This document shows, one piece after another, positions 25,212 through 34,725 of a stretch of 64,000 nt of DNA (position 1 is its first letter; the number at the start of each line of letters is the position of its first letter). The notes beneath the pieces are model-generated. The model was not told the DNA's origin and searched no databases. It saw only the letters and a list, made by a program, of their open reading frames with translations. Source of the stretch: Rhodococcus pyridinivorans (GTDB taxonomy: Bacteria; Actinomycetota; Actinomycetes; Mycobacteriales; Mycobacteriaceae); the NCBI RefSeq assembly GCF_900105195.1, contig NZ_FNRX01000002.1, forward strand, positions 1,240,001 to 1,304,000, in the 5' to 3' direction. The position numbers and the translations under genes are program-made.

Positions 25212-26759
25212 TCAACGGGACTTGACGAGACCGGCGAGGCCGAGCCCGCCGGTGATGGGAAGGACATGGGTTCCGGCCAGAACACAGACAGCCGAGAGGA
25301 CAGCGGTGACGGGCCAGGGAAGATCGTAGCGTTCCGCGAAGAGCGACATCCACACGGCCACCGAAACACCCAGCATCGCGATCGCCATGGTCTGGGTGAA
25401 GGGGAACAGACCCCTGATCCGGACGCTCCGGACCACCACGATCCAGATCGCGACGAGCATCGCAGCCTCGGTGAGCACCGTCGCCAGCGCCGCCCCGTCG
25501 AACGACATGCGGGGGATGAGGACGAGGTTCGCACCGATGTTCCCGGCGAGCGCGGCCAGTGCCACCCACGGGTAGACGCGGTGGCGTCCGGTCGCGATGA
25601 GCACCATGAGACCGAGTTCGGTGAGCATCGACAGAGCGCTGCCGAGCACCAGCATGCGCGAGGCGCCGGCCGCCTCGGCGAACCGCTCGCCGTAGAGGAG
25701 GGACAGCACGCCGTCAGCCGACGACCAGAAGGCCGCGGTAGCGGTCGCGCCCAGTACCGCGAGGAGCATCGCCGCTTCCCGCGTGCGCTGCCGGAACATC
25801 TCGCTCTGCGCCGGCCAGGTGGCGACCAGCAGCGTGGTCACCGGACCCACGACGGTCGACGACACCATCGACAGGAGGTCGGCGAACTTGTATCCGACGG
25901 TGTAGAGACCTACCGAGTCGAAAGTGTCCATCCGCCCGAGCATCAGCACGTCGATCTTCGACAGCAGGGTGAGCAGAGCGAAACCGATGCTGAGGGGGAT
26001 GGCCTCGACGAGCATCTCGCGCCACCGCCACAACTGGGCACGTGCGGCGGGCAGGGGACCGGCCTTGCCCGCTCGCACGCCGCGCACGAGGATGCCTGCG
26101 CCGACGACCTCGTTGATCACGGCCGGCACGACGAGCACGAGCAGCACCGGATTCCACAGCACCGCGGCGATGGTGGCGATCAGCTGCGCGAGCTGGCCGA
26201 AGGTCTCGGCGACCGCGACCGATGCCATGCGTAGTCGACTCTGGTACATCACCGACAGGGCGTTGTTGGGCGTCGCGATCACCACGACGAGACCGGCGAT
26301 CACCGTCGCCCAGACGACATCGGACGAGTATCCGAGCAGCAGCACGTACCCGATGGCCAGCGCGTACCCGAGCAGACCGAGCACACCGCGCAACGCGATG
26401 AACGCGGTGGTGACGTAGGAGACCTCCCACGGATTGCACTCGACGAGCTTGGCGAGCACCACTCGGCCCACGCCGAGATCGGTGACGACGGACAGCAACC
26501 CGAGCAGGCCGAAGACGAAGGAGAACTTGCCGAAGTCGTCCGGTGCCAACGCGCGGGCGACGATCATCGAACCGGCCCAGCCCATCGAGGCGACGGCCAA
26601 CCGGCTGCCGAGCATCACGACGGTGTTGCGTCGCGCGGCCCGCCCGTCGAGCTCCGGGGTTTGCGGTTCGTGGAGAGTACCGCCGGGGTCGTGCGCCGCG
26701 ACGATCCGCTCCATCACGACGGTTTCGGCCATCCGGTCGGCCAGCGAATGTCTACCCAC
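25212..26759 (-). CDS. Wzx-like polysaccharide flippase
   Basis: The 515-residue protein has about 12-14 membrane helices in the MOP-exporter pattern, with an N-terminal VVMLGSRLAVASMGWAGSMIVARALAPDDFGKFSFVFG typical of Wzx/RfbX proteins (quoted in parts: the APDDFGKFSF block is characteristic). It should flip undecaprenyl-linked repeat units across the membrane. GTG 26759 follows GAGG by about 7 nt. It starts 12 bp after the GT4 stop. Confidence 0.88.
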   Translation of the reverse strand: MGRHSLADRMAETVVMERIVAAHDPGGTLHEPQTPELDGRAARRNTVVMLGSRLAVASMGWAGSMIVARALAPDDFGKFSFVFGLLGLLSVVTDLGVGRVVLAKLVECNPWEVSYVTTAFIALRGVLGLLGYALAIGYVLLLGYSSDVVWATVIAGLVVVIATPNNALSVMYQSRLRMASVAVAETFGQLAQLIATIAAVLWNPVLLVLVVPAVINEVVGAGILVRGVRAGKAGPLPAARAQLWRWREMLVEAIPLSIGFALLTLLSKIDVLMLGRMDTFDSVGLYTVGYKFADLLSMVSSTVVGPVTTLLVATWPAQSEMFRQRTREAAMLLAVLGATATAAFWSSADGVLSLLYGERFAEAAGASRMLVLGSALSMLTELGLMVLIATGRHRVYPWVALAALAGNIGANLVLIPRMSFDGAALATVLTEAAMLVAIWIVVVRSVRIRGLFPFTQTMAIAMLGVSVAVWMSLFAERYDLPWPVTAVLSAVCVLAGTHVLPITGGLGLAGLVKSR

Positions 26760-26771
26760 GCGACGGCCTCG

Positions 26772-27854
26772 TCAGATTCTCAGGCCCGCGGAGCGGTAGG
26801 CATCGCGCGTGAGCTCGGCGGTGCGCGTCCATGTCGAGGTCGCGGCGACCTCGCGTCCACGGGTACGCAGCGTATCCGCGGTATCACGGTCGTGGACGAC
26901 GACGCGCAGGGCCGCGGTCCACGAGGTCACGGTGTGTTCGGTGACGAGCAGCGCTCCGTCGTCGACGACGTCGGGCAGTGCACCGACAGCGCTCGTCACC
27001 ACCGCCCCACCACACGCCATCGCCTCGAGCGGCGGTAACCCGAAACCCTCGTAGCGTGAGGCGTATGCGACGGCGGTCGCTGCGGCGTACAGCGCGGGAA
27101 GGTGTGCGGTGGGAACGTAACCGAGACCGATCGAACCGGCCGGTGCGTGGGGTCCGGTGGATCCGGCTCCGGCGAGCACCAGCGGGACGTCGAGGATACG
27201 GCACGCGTCGGCGACGAGCGCGACGTCCTTGCGGGGTTCGACGGTGCCGACCTGCAGGACGAACCGTTCGGGCAGCCGGTAGACCCGGTGGATGTCCCGC
27301 ATCTCCTCGGGAGTGGGAGGTTTCGCCCACGCCGCGGGGGCGAGCGGGGTGACCGCCGCGTCGCGGCCGCACAGCGCGTGGAGACGTTCGGCGGTGAAGT
27401 TCGAGACCGCGACGAGCACGTCGGCCCGTCGCATGGCATCGCGCAGCAGTGCGCGCTCACCGGCGGCGCGGTACTTGCTGAACGCCCACGGGGTGTCGAA
27501 GACGGCGAGATCGTGGAACGTCGAGACGGTGACACCGGAACACAGGACGGGCAGGTCGACGTCGAGGCTGTGGAACAGGTCGACCCCGCGGACGGGCATC
27601 TTGGCGTACAGCATCCGCCGCACCCCGTCGGCGACCGGTCGTACCGACGGGGTCACGCGAGGGGGCAGTTCACCCACGGCATCGCACTGCACCGTCGCGC
27701 GCAGCGCAGCCGAGGGGAACAACGGGTCGAGCGCGGTCAGCAGCTCGCGGACGTAGGTCTGGACTCCACTGCCGGACGGACGGAGTGCGAGGGCGCCGAA
27801 TCCGATGCGGTGAGCGAGCTTCGGTGAGGTGACCAGTGTTGCGTCAGTGCGCAT
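26772..27854 (-). CDS. Family 4 glycosyltransferase
   Basis: The 360-residue GT-B enzyme opens RIGFGALALRPSGSGVQTYV after a short leader. It has VSNFTAERL, VGTVEPRKDVALV and the EX7E segment EGFGLPPLEAMACGG, as in mannosyl- and rhamnosyltransferases of GT4. ATG 27854 follows AGGA. Because the conserved fold starts at residue 16 or so, the gene must overlap the O-antigen ligase gene by about 70-118 nt in another frame, which is unusual. Confidence 0.85.
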   Translation of the reverse strand: MRTDATLVTSPKLAHRIGFGALALRPSGSGVQTYVRELLTALDPLFPSAALRATVQCDAVGELPPRVTPSVRPVADGVRRMLYAKMPVRGVDLFHSLDVDLPVLCSGVTVSTFHDLAVFDTPWAFSKYRAAGERALLRDAMRRADVLVAVSNFTAERLHALCGRDAAVTPLAPAAWAKPPTPEEMRDIHRVYRLPERFVLQVGTVEPRKDVALVADACRILDVPLVLAGAGSTGPHAPAGSIGLGYVPTAHLPALYAAATAVAYASRYEGFGLPPLEAMACGGAVVTSAVGALPDVVDDGALLVTEHTVTSWTAALRVVVHDRDTADTLRTRGREVAATSTWTRTAELTRDAYRSAGLRI

Positions 27855-29134
27855 CCGACAGTTCCTAACAGTAGCCAGAAATAGACGTCGAGAGGGAAGA
27901 TCTCGAGATAGGTCGCCACGGTGGAGGCGACCGCCGCCGCGACGATCGTGCCGCTCACCCCGAGTGCGAGTGCGGCGTCCTGCCCGCTCAGCACCCGGGA
28001 TGCACGCAGCGTCGAGACCGCGGCGCACACGAGTACGAGGACGAACAGCCACACGCCGATCGGGCCGAGTTCCACGGCGAGCTTCATGTAGTAGTTGTCG
28101 GGCTGATAGGGCATGAACCCGAACTGCACGGCCGCCGTGTACGACAGTTCCGACAGCATCGGGTTGCTCTGGGCCACCGTGTCGGCGGCAGCCGAGCCGG
28201 TCGCGCCGAGACCCTGCCCGAAGGGGTGCACCCACAGCGACGACAGGGTCTGCGACCAGCCGTCCCCGCGCTCACCGAGGCTCGACGAGGAGAACAGTGG
28301 AGCGAGAATCGAACTCGGCACGGCGAAGAGGACGAGCGGTGCGAGCGCCGCGGTGGCGCCGAAACCGAGGAGCAGGGTGCGGTAGCGGTGGACCGCCAGC
28401 CACAACAATGCGACGGCGAGACCGATGTAGCTGGCGCGCACGATCGTCACACCCATGCCCAGCACCATGATCGGTGTCGCGCACAGGAACAGTCTGTTGC
28501 GGAGCCGGTGCGGATCGGCGAAGGAGACCGAGCACCCCACGATCAGTCCGATCATCACGAACAGGCCGAAGGCGAAGGGTGTCGTGAACGTGCTGAAACT
28601 GCGCAGGATTCCGCCGCTGATGCGCAGATGCTCGTCCCAGCGGTAGCCGAGTTCGGCGAGTCGCTCACCGCCGATCACCTGTTGTGCGAGTCCGACGACG
28701 GCGGTGACGGCCGTCGTGCCCATGAGGATCGTCACCAGGTGGTCGCGGTCGCGGGCGTCGAACGGTGCACGCCACAGGATCACCGGGATGACGAGGTAGA
28801 AGTAGGTAATCTTGATGGCGATGATGCCGGCGAGCCCCGAGACGAGCAACGCCGACAGGACTCCGATTGCCACCCATGCGACCACGGCCGGCCACCACGG
28901 ATAGGACGGTGCCGGCAGCCGCCGTCGGTGGGGGCTGACGAAGGTCGCGGCGAGGGTGAGGAGCAGCAGCCCCTCCTTCCACGGCGACAGTGATTCACCG
29001 CCGGGGACGATCGCGAGCAGGCCGTGGAACGGCGTGAGCGCGGCGATCGCCAGCAACCCGCGTTGGGGTCGTCGCCAGAGCAACACTCCCAGCACGAGCA
29101 CGACCGGAACGGCGAGTATCAGCACAGGAGTCAT
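27737..29134 (-). CDS. O-antigen ligase/Wzy-like polymerase
   Basis: This 465-residue protein has about 11-12 membrane helices and the O-antigen ligase family motif region near the C-terminus: a long outer loop, then QPDNYYMKLAVELGPIGVWLF. It should polymerise or ligate lipid-linked repeat units at the outer face of the membrane. The ATG overlaps the stop of the tandem hydrolase (ATGA). The last 40 residues are Ser-rich, hydrophilic and overlap the next gene. Confidence 0.85.
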   Translation of the reverse strand: MTPVLILAVPVVLVLGVLLWRRPQRGLLAIAALTPFHGLLAIVPGGESLSPWKEGLLLLTLAATFVSPHRRRLPAPSYPWWPAVVAWVAIGVLSALLVSGLAGIIAIKITYFYLVIPVILWRAPFDARDRDHLVTILMGTTAVTAVVGLAQQVIGGERLAELGYRWDEHLRISGGILRSFSTFTTPFAFGLFVMIGLIVGCSVSFADPHRLRNRLFLCATPIMVLGMGVTIVRASYIGLAVALLWLAVHRYRTLLLGFGATAALAPLVLFAVPSSILAPLFSSSSLGERGDGWSQTLSSLWVHPFGQGLGATGSAAADTVAQSNPMLSELSYTAAVQFGFMPYQPDNYYMKLAVELGPIGVWLFVLVLVCAAVSTLRASRVLSGQDAALALGVSGTIVAAAVASTVATYLEIFPLDVYFWLLLGTVGCALTQHWSPHRSSLTASDSAPSHSVRPAVESRPTSASC

Positions 29135-30912
29135 GAGACGTACTCGTCTGCAGCGGGATCCGCGGTGCGGGACCCGAAACGGGAGAGCACGGTCGAGGTG
29201 ACCGCCGTGCGGAGGAACTCGCGCCCGTCCCGCTGCCGACCGCTGTGCTCACCGACCTCGCTGGTGAGGATGTCCCCGGTGAAGCCCCGTCGGCGCAGGC
29301 GGCGAAGTCCTTCTTCTCCGCGCTGGGTCAGGAACCACCGGTGGTCCTCGGCGGACAGCACGACCGTGGTCGACACACCCGCGCGACGCAGTGCCTCCAA
29401 CCCGACCTCGGGAACCTGGGTCACGCCGATTCGGCCCAGCAGCAGCCACAATGGATAGGGCAGGTACTTCTGCGCCCACGGTTTGATGCGGGCTCGCAGG
29501 GAGATCGTCTGCGGTTCCGCCGGGGTTGCGATCGCCGGAACATCGGGTGCGTTCGGACCGAGATCTGCGCGCAACGACTTCCGGCGGTGGGTGCACCACA
29601 GGATCACGTTCACGAGCACGGCGGAGTGTGCTGCACCCCGGAGGGTGACCCACGACGAGTACCACGCACCCGAACACAGGCCGATCACCACGAGGTCCTG
29701 CGGATCGATGCCGAGGGCGGCGACAGCATCGAGGGCGTCGCGGTCGGAGTCGTCGGAGTACAGCGGCGTGGGCGTCGCCCCGTGTGCCGTGCCGGTATCG
29801 CCGACCCCGGTCCGGTCGAACCGGATAGTGGAGATGCCGTGCGCGGCGAACTCGCGTGCGAGCTCGACCCAGAGACGACTCGGGCCGAGTCGGTGCTCGT
29901 AGGCGGTGCCGAAGAACAACACCGTCGGGATGGACCGGCGCGGGGCGCCGAACCTGTCGGTGCCGAACCCCTCGGTGCCGAACCCCTCGGTGTCGAACCA
30001 TTCGGGGGCGACCCCGTGCGTGCGCAGCGCGAACATCTCGTTCGGGCCGAGATATTCGACGCTCTCGTGGATCGGGAGCCCGGAGTCGGTGGTCGCGACG
30101 ACCGCGCGGCCGCACTCGGGGAAGTGGACCTCGCGGGTGGCGGCCGGCGCGTCCGCAACTACCCAATCGGCGATCCGGGTGAGCTGCTCGGTCGGGATCG
30201 CGGAGTGGAGTGTGCTGGGGGTGACGAAGGATTCGTGGGCGTCGAGGGAGAGCTCGTCACCGCCGAGTGCGGTGGCGAGCGCCGACACCGCGGCGGTCTC
30301 GCGGGCTGTGGGTCGGGTCGCGAGCAGGGTTCGTGTGCCGTTCAGCGACCTCGGATCGATCTTCAGGGCGCCGAGCGCGTCGGCAGCTTCGGGGGCGAGA
30401 ACCCCGCCGACGATCGAAACCCGGGGGTCTTCGGGATCGTCGGCGCCGAGGGCGAGACGGTAGAGGGCGCGTTGTTCGCGCAACATCGCTCGGCCCGAGA
30501 CGATCGGATCCCACAGCACGACGGCGTCGGCCGGTCCGCACTCGGGCAGTGCCGTCGCCGCGATCAGTGCGCCGGTGCGCAGTCCGACGACGGTGATGTG
30601 CTCGGCGCCGCTCGCGCGGGCCGTCTCCACTGCGGTGACGACGCTGCGCTGCCATGCCGCGACCGCGTCGGGCGAATCCTGATCGCCGGCCGAGTCTCCG
30701 GTGCCCGTGTAGTCGAAGCGCACTGCCGCCAGTCCCCGCTCGGCGAGTTGCTCGGCGAGAGCCTTGACGCCTCGATAGGTGTCGAGGTGTTCCTTGCCGA
30801 GGGGTGGGCACAGCACCACCGCGCCGCGCGCGCGGCGGTCGGCGGGAAGGTGGACGTGCCCGAGGATCGGGGACGCAGGGTCGCCGAACCACGACGCGTG
30901 TCGCACATCCAC
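29131..30912 (-). CDS. Tandem alpha/beta-hydrolase protein lacking canonical serines
   Basis: The 593-residue protein contains two alpha/beta-hydrolase domains. The first (1-270) has LCPPLGKEHLDTYRGVKALA and RFDYTGTGDS. The second (about 290-560) has FDRTGVGDTG. The nucleophile elbow, usually GxSxG, reads GLRTG in the first and GLCSG in the second, so the first looks dead and the second would have Cys. Related hydrolases occur in exosortase and exopolysaccharide loci. It is the first gene of the Wzy/GT4/Wzx operon. Its chemistry is unknown. Confidence 0.7.
   Translation of the reverse strand: MDVRHASWFGDPASPILGHVHLPADRRARGAVVLCPPLGKEHLDTYRGVKALAEQLAERGLAAVRFDYTGTGDSAGDQDSPDAVAAWQRSVVTAVETARASGAEHITVVGLRTGALIAATALPECGPADAVVLWDPIVSGRAMLREQRALYRLALGADDPEDPRVSIVGGVLAPEAADALGALKIDPRSLNGTRTLLATRPTARETAAVSALATALGGDELSLDAHESFVTPSTLHSAIPTEQLTRIADWVVADAPAATREVHFPECGRAVVATTDSGLPIHESVEYLGPNEMFALRTHGVAPEWFDTEGFGTEGFGTDRFGAPRRSIPTVLFFGTAYEHRLGPSRLWVELAREFAAHGISTIRFDRTGVGDTGTAHGATPTPLYSDDSDRDALDAVAALGIDPQDLVVIGLCSGAWYSSWVTLRGAAHSAVLVNVILWCTHRRKSLRADLGPNAPDVPAIATPAEPQTISLRARIKPWAQKYLPYPLWLLLGRIGVTQVPEVGLEALRRAGVSTTVVLSAEDHRWFLTQRGEEGLRRLRRRGFTGDILTSEVGEHSGRQRDGREFLRTAVTSTVLSRFGSRTADPAADEYVS
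29947..29991 (-). repeat. Three 15-bp tandem repeats in the tandem-hydrolase gene
   Basis: Three head-to-tail units (first with two differences) plus a partial fourth encode repeated GTEGF in the linker between the two hydrolase domains. The reading frame is kept. Confidence 0.85.
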
Positions 30913-31095
30913 TCCGTGACCTCCACTGTCGAGGGGGTGAAAGAGGGGGTGATTTCCCGCCCCGTCTCGGACCCTGAATCTTCTTGCCGTTCGGACGCAT
31001 TCGTATCGAGGGATTGTGCCGACCCGTTACCTCTCGGCGTCGGCAGGGTCATAAAGTACCCTCCCGATCGGCTCGGGGTCTTCGGAGGGATGGCT

Positions 31096-32206
31096 GTGCC
31101 TGGAATCTTGGTGCACGAATGGATCGCACGCGACGGAGGTTCGGAGAAGGTTCTCGACGAGTTCGTCCGCACCTTTCCCGACGCCGACGTCCTGTGCCTG
31201 TGGGACGACGCCGACCGGTATCCGGGGCGGACGGTGCACGAGAGCGGTCTGGCACGCACACCTCTGCGTAGGAGCAAGGCGCTGGCGTTGTCGGCCATGC
31301 CGTACGTCTGGCGTCGCCGACCCGGTTCGTACGACTTCGCCCTGGTCAGCTCGCATTGTTTCGCCCACCACGTGACCTTCCGGGGCGCACCGAGCGGGTT
31401 CGAGAAGTTCGTCTACGTACACACTCCGGCGCGCTACCTGTGGAATCCGGAACTCGACGATCGGGGTGCCTCGGCCGCGGTGCGGTGCGCGGCACCTCCG
31501 TTGCGTGCCCTCGATCGGCGTCGCGCGCGGGAGGGTGCACACTTCGCCGCGAACAGCGATTTCGTGCGTCGTCGCATCGAGCGGGCCTGGGGTGTCGAGG
31601 CGCGTGTGATCTTCCCTCCCGTCGAGACGGCCCGCATCTCGTCGGTGCCCGACTGGCGTGACGAACTGTCCGCCGCCGAATCCGCCCTGCTGGAGGGGCT
31701 TCCGGAGACCTTCGTGCTGGGGGGGGTCGAGGTTCGTGCCGTACAAGCGACTGGATTGGGTGATCCGGGCAGCCGACCTCGCCGGGGTGCCGGCGGTGAT
31801 CGCGGGATCGGGGCCGGAGGAGGGCCGGCTGCGGCAGCTCGCCGACGAGGCGACGGTGCCGGTCCACGTGCTCGCTCGACCGTCGGACGCCCTGCTCTAC
31901 GCGCTCTACCAGCAGGCCCACGTCTACGTCTTTCCTGCGGTGGAGGACTTCGGGATCATGCCCGTCGAGGCACGTGCGGCAGGGGCGCGTGTGGTCGTCA
32001 ACGCGCTCGGAGGTGCTGGTGAGACGGTTGCCGAGGGGGTCGACGGGTTGTGTTTCCGCGAGGACAGGGTGGAGGCGGTCGCCGAGTGCATCGCCGCGAT
32101 CGACGGTGTGCCGAAGGGCCGTAACGAGGCCGTCGCCGCGCTGTCCTCGGAGAACTTCCAGCAGCACATCCGCGACTGGGTCGGGGAGGGGATCGGAACG
32201 GCGTGA
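31096..32206 (+). pseudogene. GT4-type glycosyltransferase, frameshifted at a run of eight G
   Basis: Frame one encodes the N-terminal half (GILVHEWIARDGGSEKVLDE to ETFVLGG). A second frame continues SRFVPYKRLDWVIRAADLAG through EDFGIMPVEARAAG to the end. The join is at G8 (31719-31726). Seven G would restore one 370-residue GT-B enzyme. GTG 31096 is preferred to ATG 31090 because GGAGG (31084-31088) is 7 nt from it and only 1 nt from the ATG. The break may be a pseudogene, a phase-variable switch or a sequencing error. Confidence 0.8.
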
Positions 32207-32563
32207 CTCACATCATACTACCGACGAGTAGACGAACTCTTGTCGCCGGTTCGTCTCTGTTGTACCTTTCTCCCGGGTCGGGGGCCTGCTGATGGGGTTC
32301 GATGGGGGATCGTCATGGCTCACTGCCGCCGGCCGAGCTGCGTTCGTCGCCGCTTCATGAATGTGTTCTTTGCTGAAGTAACTACGCGCACAAGTAATTC
32401 GAGTTACGCGTAGCTTCTTCGCTTCAGGGTGGAATCACCCGCGTCACTGTGATCCGTTGCACTGAAACAGGATTCGCGTTCCTTCGAGAAAACGGACATA
32501 ATCACCGAATCGTTCATCTGGCTGTCGGGGCCACTTCGCGTGGAGTAGGCAAGCAGGAGAAGT
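32207..32563 (+). promoter_or_regulatory. 357-bp regulatory region before the glycosylphosphotransferase gene
   Basis: No gene is supported here. The middle is AT-richer than its surroundings and holds CTACGCG (32382-32388) repeated inverted at 32407-32413 with 18 bp between, plus two AAGTAA(C/T) direct repeats. This is a likely operator or leader hairpin for the downstream gene. Confidence 0.45.
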
Positions 32564-34084
32564 ATGGGGATCGGACCCGAGTTGGCGCGCCGCAACGCGC
32601 CGACCCACGACATGAGCGACGGTCACGGAAGTGTCCCGCGCAGACAATGGCAGCGCACCTATCTCCGGTCGCTGGCGATCACCGACACGACGATCGTCGT
32701 CACGACAGTCGTCCTGGCGCAGGGGGCCGGGACGATGATCGGTGGACCGGTCGACCCGGGGTCCTCGGTGACCCGGGGACTCGCCTCGGCGATCGTGGTG
32801 GCCGGCCTGTGGCTTGCGATTCTGGCACTCAACGGAACTCGCAAGAAGCCGATCGTGGGCAGCGGCGAGGAGGAGTACCGGCTCGTCACGAGGGCGACCC
32901 TGCAGACCTTCGGTCTGCTCGCGATCGCCTCGTTCCTCGTCGACTCGTTCGCCACCGACCTCGACACGATCCGGGTCTACGTGTTGCTGGCCATGCCGGT
33001 CGGCCTGGTCGTTCTGCCGCTCGGACGTCGATGGTGCCGTCGTTCGATCGAACGCCGGCGTGTGCGGGGCGAGTTCCGGACCTCGGTGCTCGTCGTCGGC
33101 TCCGAACGCGCGGTGGATGCGATGGTCGGATCGTTCGTCCGCGACACCTCGGCCGGATACCGCGTCGTCGGTGTGTGCACCACCGGGTACACGGGGGAGA
33201 GCGGGCGCACCATCACCGTCGCCGGACAGGAGATCCCGGTACTCGGTGCGGAAACCGACGTGATCAACGCCGTCAAGCTCTCCGGCGCCGACACCGTCGC
33301 GATCGCTGCCGGAACGCACTGGGGGAACGGTGATATCGGCGAGCTCGCATGGGAACTCGAGCCGTATCGCGTCGATCTCGTGGTGGCTCCCGGCGTCACC
33401 GACATCGCCCTGCCGCGACTGTCGATGCATCCCGTGGGTGGGTTGCCGTTCGTGCACGTCGAGGAGCCGCAGTACCGCGGGTCGCATCGGATCGCCAAGA
33501 CGACCTTCGACCTCGTGTGCGCGGTCCTCGCCCTCACGATCGCGGCGCCGGTCATGCTTGTGGTCGCCGCGCTGATCAAACTCCAGGACGGCGGTCCGGT
33601 CTTCTATCGGCAGGAACGCGTCGGCCTGGGCGGCACCGTCTTCCGGATGTGGAAGTTCCGATCGATGGTCGTCGATGCCGACCGGATGGTCGATACGGTC
33701 CGCGCGCAGACCGGTCAGGAGGACGCGACCTTCTACAAGTCGGCCCGCGACCCGCGGATCACGCCGGTGGGACGGTTCATCCGCCGCACCAGCATCGACG
33801 AACTGCCACAGCTGTTCAACGTCCTCGCCCGCGACATGAGTCTCGTGGGGCCGCGTCCCCTCGCGGTGGGTGAGGGCGAGAAGATCCCGGGCTTCGTTCC
33901 GCGCCGCATCCTGGTGCGACCCGGCATGACGGGATTGTGGCAGGTCTCCGGGCGATCCGATCTGTCCGAGGCCGACCGCATCCGCCTCGATCTGTTCTAT
34001 GTGGCGAACTGGTCGATGGTGCAGGATCTGCTCATCGTCGTGAAGACGGTGCGCGCGGTGCTCGCGAGCGACGGCGCCTACTGA
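32564..34084 (+). CDS. Exopolysaccharide polyprenyl glycosylphosphotransferase
   Basis: The 506-residue protein has four or five N-terminal membrane helices, a Rossmann-like CoA-binding-type middle domain ([15 protein letters not shown]), and a C-terminal sugar transferase domain with a reentrant helix, [33 protein letters not shown] and MSLVGPRP. It transfers a sugar-1-phosphate to undecaprenyl phosphate, the first step of Wzx/Wzy repeat-unit assembly (WbaP/WcaJ type). GGAG precedes the ATG by about 7 nt. It closes the exopolysaccharide locus. Confidence 0.92.
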   Translation: MGIGPELARRNAPTHDMSDGHGSVPRRQWQRTYLRSLAITDTTIVVTTVVLAQGAGTMIGGPVDPGSSVTRGLASAIVVAGLWLAILALNGTRKKPIVGSGEEEYRLVTRATLQTFGLLAIASFLVDSFATDLDTIRVYVLLAMPVGLVVLPLGRRWCRRSIERRRVRGEFRTSVLVVGSERAVDAMVGSFVRDTSAGYRVVGVCTTGYTGESGRTITVAGQEIPVLGAETDVINAVKLSGADTVAIAAGTHWGNGDIGELAWELEPYRVDLVVAPGVTDIALPRLSMHPVGGLPFVHVEEPQYRGSHRIAKTTFDLVCAVLALTIAAPVMLVVAALIKLQDGGPVFYRQERVGLGGTVFRMWKFRSMVVDADRMVDTVRAQTGQEDATFYKSARDPRITPVGRFIRRTSIDELPQLFNVLARDMSLVGPRPLAVGEGEKIPGFVPRRILVRPGMTGLWQVSGRSDLSEADRIRLDLFYVANWSMVQDLLIVVKTVRAVLASDGAY

Positions 34085-34165
34085 CCCGACCGCAGTGCGG
34101 GGTTTCGTAGCCGGTGGGCAGGGAACCCTTCGACTTCGCCCTGGGATCTGCAGGAGGAGTCGAAG

Positions 34166-34534
34166 GTGAACACGTCCGTGCGGGGTTTCCAACCCGATCC
34201 CGACGACATCCCGCTGATCACCTCGCTCGACCAGCTCGCCGACCTCGCGACGGATCCGCTGCTCTACCTGCGGTATTCGAAGGGTCCGGCGGCGGATGCC
34301 GAGGACGGGCCGAGCCGCGATCGCGAGGCGAACGTGACCCTGCCCGGGCTCGTCGCCACCACCCTCGCTCCGGAGCCGTGGTGGCGCCGGCCCGTCAAGG
34401 ACTGGGTCGCCCGCCGTGTCTGCACGTGCACCGGGTTCGGCGACGAGGACGGTCGGTTCGTCTGGATCCTCACGGGCAGGATGGTCGGGCGCGGTCCCGG
34501 CCACGAACCGTTGCTCCCGACCTGCAGAACCTGA
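34166..34534 (+). pseudogene. DUF6098 family gene, 3' end lost
   Basis: From a GTG with AGGAGG upstream, 122 residues match the DUF6098 pattern: PLITSLDQLADLAT, LYLRYSKGP, DGPSRDREA, LPGL, PEPWWRRPVKDWVARRVC and GRGPGHEPLL. Right after HEPLL the family sequence should continue with a WL-rich segment, but here the frame ends PTCRT. The DNA instead continues as the tail of an unrelated DUF421 gene, so a deletion has removed the 3' end. Confidence 0.6.
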
Positions 34535-34701
34535 AACGGGGACGTCTGTCCCTCGACGACCTCATGGCCGCCGCGCGTCAACAGGGCATCCGGCGGTTCG
34601 CCGACATCGACCTCGCGGTGCTCGAGACGAAAGGGAGGATCTCCTTCTTCTCCCGGACGAGCGCTCAGGACGGCGCGCCGGAGGAACCCGACCCGGCGTG
34701 A
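34516..34701 (+). pseudogene. YetF/DUF421 C-terminal fragment
   Basis: A different frame from 34516 reads PDLQNLKRGRLSLDDLMAAA, then RQQGIRRFADIDLAVLETKGRISFF in two blocks. This is the small C-terminal domain of DUF421 (YetF-like) membrane proteins. The membrane domain and start are missing. It is fused at about 34510-34535 to the DUF6098 remnant. Confidence 0.6.
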
Positions 34702-34725
34702 CGGGGTGCCGCGCCGTCCTGACGC

